This document shows positions 59,701 through 64,000 of a stretch of 64,000 nucleotides of DNA, piece after piece. The position numbers were made by a program, and so were the translations under genes. Location of the stretch: positions 22,693-86,692 of the forward strand of contig WQWL01000004.1 in NCBI GenBank assembly GCA_009785345.1, given 5' to 3'. Within the stretch, counting starts at the first letter, position 1; each line of letters starts with the position of its first letter. The notes below the pieces were generated by a model. The model ran no database searches. It was given only the letters and a program-made list of their open reading frames with translations, and had not been told where the DNA came from. The stretch is from Oscillospiraceae bacterium (GTDB lineage Bacteria; Bacillota; Clostridia; Oscillospirales; Oscillospiraceae).

Positions 59701-61068
59701 ATGGGAAAATATTTTGGAACTGACGGGATTCGCGGTATTGCCGGCGAAGTCCTTGATGCTGAACTAGCTTTGAAAATAGGCAAAGCTGCTGCAACTATTT
59801 TGATGCAGGCAGCCGAACGTGAACATCCATCCGGAGATCATCGTCCGAGAGTCGTTATCGGGCGTGATACACGTATATCGTGTGACATGCTTGAGTCTGC
59901 GCTTTCTGCAGGACTTTGTTCTGCAGGTGTTGATGTGACTTTACTCGGTATTCTTCCAACTCCGGCTGTCGCATTTATAACAACACACACCAAGTCTGAT
60001 ATGGGCATTGTTATCTCTGCATCACATAACACATTTGAACATAATGGGATAAAAATGTTCGGTAGTAGCGGCACCAAAATGAGTGATAATTTTGAGGAAT
60101 ATATGGAGTTTCTCATTGATAACGATTCAACGATTGTAAAAAAGACAGGTAGCGAAATAGGTAGAATTTCTGATGAGTGTGATGAATGTAAAAATGAGTA
60201 TCTCAAGTTTCTTGCATCAACTGCTGTAGGAAAATACACCGATAGAATTGCCATTGATTGTGCAAATGGCGCTGCATCGGAAACTGCACGTTATCTGTTT
60301 AGACTTTTACACGCAAAATTTGAAATCATATGTGACGAGCCTGACGGTGTTAATATTAATGTTGAGTGTGGTTCTACTAATCTTGATTATATAAAATCCA
60401 TGATGAAAACCGGACGCTTCGGAATTGGTGTTGCTCTTGATGGCGATGCTGACAGATGCCTTATAATTGACGAAAATGGCGAAACTGTCGATGGTGATAT
60501 GATACTTGCCGTAATGGCACGCCATATGTCAAATGCAGGCACTCTAAATAACAATGCCTTCGTCGGTACTATTGTTTCAAATGCCGGAATGGATATTTTT
60601 GCAAGAGAAAACGAATTTTCATTCCATCGTTCAGATGTAGGAGACCGACATGTTCTGGAATTGATGTACAAGCTCGGCTGTAATCTTGGTGGCGAATCTT
60701 CAGGTCATATCATTTTCTCTGATTATATGACATGCGGTGATGGGCAGCTCACGGCTATTCTATTCCTCAACGTACTAATACAGTCCGGGAAAACTGTTTC
60801 TGAATTAATACGTGATATACCTCGACTACCCCAGGTTATGCCCAGCTTCACCATTACCGGCGGTCCTGAGCAGCGCGACTACATTTTAACTCACCCTGCA
60901 CTTAAGGAAGAAGTTGAAAAGCAAGAAAGAATCCTTAATGGCTTCGGTCGTATAAACATTCGCCCTTCCGGCACAGAACCAATAATAAGAGTGCTCGTTG
61001 AAGCAAAGACTGAAGCTCTTTCTACTGAAATCGCTGACAACATCATCAAACTTATGGGAACACTTTAG
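59701..61068 (+). CDS. glmM: Phosphoglucosamine mutase
   Basis: MGKYFGTDGIRGIAGE; VISASHNTFEHNGIKMFG; GDADRC. Confidence 0.96.
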   Translation: MGKYFGTDGIRGIAGEVLDAELALKIGKAAATILMQAAEREHPSGDHRPRVVIGRDTRISCDMLESALSAGLCSAGVDVTLLGILPTPAVAFITTHTKSDMGIVISASHNTFEHNGIKMFGSSGTKMSDNFEEYMEFLIDNDSTIVKKTGSEIGRISDECDECKNEYLKFLASTAVGKYTDRIAIDCANGAASETARYLFRLLHAKFEIICDEPDGVNINVECGSTNLDYIKSMMKTGRFGIGVALDGDADRCLIIDENGETVDGDMILAVMARHMSNAGTLNNNAFVGTIVSNAGMDIFARENEFSFHRSDVGDRHVLELMYKLGCNLGGESSGHIIFSDYMTCGDGQLTAILFLNVLIQSGKTVSELIRDIPRLPQVMPSFTITGGPEQRDYILTHPALKEEVEKQERILNGFGRINIRPSGTEPIIRVLVEAKTEALSTEIADNIIKLMGTL

Positions 61069-61169
61069 CTACTTTTTAAGCATATGTTATCATTAATTTT
61101 ACATTTTTTTCACTTTTTGTTGAAAACAGCTTGACATTGCAAGTGGTGGTAACGTATACTAACACGGCG

Positions 61170-61775
61170 ATGGACAGTATTTACAATAACAAGAGACCTT
61201 GTGTCGATAATTATGCAGGTTGCATTCATTCAACTGCAGGGGAGACCGAAGAAACTCTTGTTTCCGATTATGCTTGGTTAGTCAGAGCTTGTGCTCGCCC
61301 CTATTTCCTGGCAGGTGGCGACAGCGAGGACTTAATTCAAGAAGGAATGTTGGGACTATTGTCCGCAATCAGAACCTACGACCCGGATAAAGGCGCAAAA
61401 TTTACCACATATGCTGAATTTTGCATTCGCAGACGAATCTACAGTGCAATAAAAATGGCATCCGGGAATAAACATACCCCTCTCAACAGCTATATATCAT
61501 TGGAATCTTCTCAACTTGATGAGACGAATACCCAAAGCACGTATTTTCTGCGTGTTCCTGAGGACTTTGTAATAGCACGAGAGCAAGCCGGAGAGGTCGA
61601 AAAACTTCTTTACGGTACACTATCACGATTTGAGTCCGGTGTTCTGGAATTATATTTAGAAGGCATGTCATATAATGACATGGCAATACGTTTAAGCAAA
61701 TCGGACAAATCGATCGATAATGCTGTGCAACGAATCAGGAAGAAGCTTTCACAGATTCTAAACACAAAGCGTTAA
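61170..61775 (+). CDS. RNA polymerase sigma factor, SigH-like
   Basis: FLAGGDSEDLIQEGMLGLLSAIRTYDPDKGAKFTTYAEFCIRRRIYSAIKMASGNKHTPLNSYISL resembles Spo0H. Confidence 0.85.
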   Translation: MDSIYNNKRPCVDNYAGCIHSTAGETEETLVSDYAWLVRACARPYFLAGGDSEDLIQEGMLGLLSAIRTYDPDKGAKFTTYAEFCIRRRIYSAIKMASGNKHTPLNSYISLESSQLDETNTQSTYFLRVPEDFVIAREQAGEVEKLLYGTLSRFESGVLELYLEGMSYNDMAIRLSKSDKSIDNAVQRIRKKLSQILNTKR

Positions 61776-61859
61776 CCAATTTAGGCGATAATCAGTGCAA
61801 GCTGAACGCAAATACACGACCCATAAAGGGTAAGACTTATGTCAAAGAGAGGATTTATC

Positions 61860-62138
61860 ATGTACGAAGACAAAACACTACAATGCAAAGAATGTGGCGA
61901 GGACTTTATTTTCACTGCGGGTGAACAAGAGTTTTATGCCGAGCGTGGCTTCCAAAACGAACCACAACGTTGCAAACCCTGCCGCGACAACAGAAAAGCA
62001 GCAGCAAAGGGACCAAGAGAATTTTTCACAGCTGTATGTGCAGACTGCGGCGGCGAAGCAAAGATTCCTTTTGAGCCAAAAACAGATAGACCTGTATATT
62101 GCAGCGACTGTTTCGCAAAATCAAGAGAAGAGTATTAA
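61860..62138 (+). CDS. Zinc-ribbon domain protein with two CxxC-type modules
   Basis: LQCKECGEDFIFTAGEQEFYAERGFQNEPQRCKPCR; AVCADCGGEAKIPFEPKTDRPVYCSDCF. Confidence 0.85.
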   Translation: MYEDKTLQCKECGEDFIFTAGEQEFYAERGFQNEPQRCKPCRDNRKAAAKGPREFFTAVCADCGGEAKIPFEPKTDRPVYCSDCFAKSREEY

Positions 62139-62155
62139 TTTAGGAGTATACACAA

Positions 62156-62356
62156 ATGTCGCAAATTACAAAAGACACGATTATTGCTGATATCCTGAAA
62201 ATTGCACCGGATGCTGTGCCATTGTTCAGGTCTATGGGAATGAACTGTCTGGGCTGTGCCATGGCAAGTGGTGAAACACTTGGTCAAGCATGTGCAGCTC
62301 ACGGTGTAGACGTGGAAGATTTACTTGTAAAAGTGAATGGGCTTGTAAAAGAATAA
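62156..62356 (+). CDS. DUF1858 domain-containing protein
   Basis: ADILKIAPDAVPLFRSMGMNCLGCAMASGETLGQACAAHG. Confidence 0.85.
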   Translation: MSQITKDTIIADILKIAPDAVPLFRSMGMNCLGCAMASGETLGQACAAHGVDVEDLLVKVNGLVKE

Positions 62357-62478
62357 GCTTATTACCACGCCATAATCACTAATAAAACGGGGGTTTCCGC
62401 ATACAGTGTGCTGTTCATGTGCTACTGTATCGGGTGCGCCCTGTTTTTGTTCCAGTAACTACTGCTTTCATAGATACT

Positions 62479-62994
62479 ATGTATTTGAGGTATCCCATTT
62501 TGAAACGTGTAAGGTTATCTGCAAGACTTCAAGCATTGGCTGACTTAATTGAAGATGGCGCTTCTGTTATTGATGTTGGATCTGATCACGGACTTTTACC
62601 GGTGCATCTTGCACAAAAAGGTATCGCTAAGAAAATTATCGCATCAGATATAAGTGCAGCTTCACTTTCAGCAGCACGTCGCTCTGGGACAACATATGGT
62701 GTTACTGATGACATCTCTTTTTTCGTTACACCCGGGCTTGATGGCATTAAACCAACCGATGTAGATACTATTGTCATTGCCGGGATGGGTGGAGAGACAA
62801 TTGTTAGTATATTGCAAGACGCACTTTGGGTTAATCGGTTGAGCATGAACCTCATTTTACAACCACAATCAAAGCGTAATATTTTATTCAGATATTTATA
62901 TAACAACGAATATGATATTTTAAAAATCATTCCTGTTACAGATAACAAAAAACAATACATCGTCATTCAAGTTCGCGGAAAAGAAGCTATTTGA
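62479..62994 (+). CDS. trmK: tRNA (adenine(22)-N(1))-methyltransferase, TrmK family
   Basis: RLSARLQALADLIEDGASVIDVGSDHGLLPVHLAQKGIAKKIIASDIS; IAGMGGETIVSIL. Confidence 0.9.
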   Translation: MYLRYPILKRVRLSARLQALADLIEDGASVIDVGSDHGLLPVHLAQKGIAKKIIASDISAASLSAARRSGTTYGVTDDISFFVTPGLDGIKPTDVDTIVIAGMGGETIVSILQDALWVNRLSMNLILQPQSKRNILFRYLYNNEYDILKIIPVTDNKKQYIVIQVRGKEAI

Positions 62995-63039
62995 TTAAAT
63001 CCAAATAAACGTGTGAATGTACTGAAAGGAATCGTTATT

Positions 63040-63843
63040 ATGACAAATGTAAATGATGTATATGGTTTCCTTAAAGAGATTGCTCCCCTGGAGATGGCGA
63101 TGGAGAGCGATAATGTTGGTTTTCTCGTAGGAACATCAACTTCTGATGTGACAAACATTCTTGTCAGTCTCGATATAACTGATGAGGTTATAACAGAAGC
63201 TATCGATAATAATGTAGAACTAATTGTTGCCCATCACCCAATGTTCTTTTCACTAAATACGGTCACAGATACTGATTTGACAGGCAATAAAATTGTTCGC
63301 TTGTTGACAAACGGTATCTCTGCAATATGCATGCATACAAATCTTGACGCTGCTCGCGGAGGTGTAAATGATGCTCTTGCTGTCGCCGTTGGAATTGCCG
63401 ACAATGATAGGCAAGCAGATCCCTTGTCCGATGCGGTTCGACTTGATAACGGAGAAATAGTCTCACTGGGCAGACTTGGATATCTAAAAGAAGTTTGTAC
63501 AATGGATGAATATCTTGCCGTGCTTAAAAGAACACTTCATGCTGATGGATTCAAATACTATGACGCTGGTCGAGACGTGCACAAGGTTGCAATTGCCTCC
63601 GGTTCCGGCAGCTCCCAATGGTCTAATGCTATAAGGAGCGGCTGTGATACCTTTGTATCTGCTGACCTTAAATACCATCTTTTCCTTGAAGCAAAAGAGT
63701 TAGGAATTAATGTAATAGATGGCGGACACTTTTCCACAGAAAATGTTGTTGTCGATGTGCTTAATGATAAAATCAGTTTGGCTTTTCCAGATGTCAATGT
63801 TATGACATCCGGCGTATTAGATCAAATCTTTAAATTTTTCTAA
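63040..63843 (+). CDS. Nif3-like dinuclear metal center hexameric protein
   Basis: NVELIVAHHPMFFSLNTVT; NGISAICMHTNLDAARGGVND; DGGHFSTEN. Confidence 0.92.
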   Translation: MTNVNDVYGFLKEIAPLEMAMESDNVGFLVGTSTSDVTNILVSLDITDEVITEAIDNNVELIVAHHPMFFSLNTVTDTDLTGNKIVRLLTNGISAICMHTNLDAARGGVNDALAVAVGIADNDRQADPLSDAVRLDNGEIVSLGRLGYLKEVCTMDEYLAVLKRTLHADGFKYYDAGRDVHKVAIASGSGSSQWSNAIRSGCDTFVSADLKYHLFLEAKELGINVIDGGHFSTENVVVDVLNDKISLAFPDVNVMTSGVLDQIFKFF

Positions 63844-63901
63844 TTTTAGAGGACATTAAAAGCAATGTATGAATGTGCTAAGGGTCTGTTACTAAATAAA
63901 C

Positions 63902-63990
63902 TGGACAATATCGCCACAGGATTTTTGTTGTCCAGGCTACGTGGGAAAACCGCAGTAATGCCTGTGGCCTTTCAAGGTTTTACCGCGTAG
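63902..63990 (+). other. Possible structured RNA (two hairpins with complementary loops), near the window end
   Basis: tggacaa...ttgtcca; ctacgtgggaaaacc...ggttttaccgcgtag; gccacagg/cctgtggc between loops. Confidence 0.3.
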
Positions 63991-64000
63991 CATGGCGGCA

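Noticed and set aside
63844-64000. RNase P RNA (rnpB) 5' end
   Set aside because: The conserved GAGGAAAGUCC-type P4 strand is absent.

Overview
This 64 kb window looks chromosomal from a low-to-mid GC, Clostridia-like Firmicute (inferred from protein families: SigH, ribonuclease Y, TrmK, DUF4179, VanW). Most of it is housekeeping. There is a minus-strand purine operon (purL-E-K-F-M-N-D-C, with no purH or purB in the window), a MoxR/DUF58 operon, a P-type ATPase, MFS transporters, mntP, rny, tRNA-Ser(GGA), ruvC-ruvA facing away from ruvB, glmM, sigH-like, trmK and a Nif3-like gene. There are also two ECF sigma loci, and an ABC-import/efflux-adaptor cluster with unusually large solute-binding proteins. 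The most interesting accessory zone is about 34.0-45.0 kb. It holds a 1151-aa NACHT/pentapeptide/TPR STAND-type protein followed by a truncated, translationally overlapping small ORF at a REP-like palindrome. Convergent to it is a Roc-COR-like GTPase with an Ala/Tyr-rich low-complexity N-terminus, split by one in-frame TAA just after its P-loop. Around these lie decayed partial copies of an MFS-LysR gene pair, a second fragment of the Roco-type gene, and a serine-recombinase remnant. The zone looks like a recombination-scarred defence or signalling island. All product names come from reading motifs; no database search was run.
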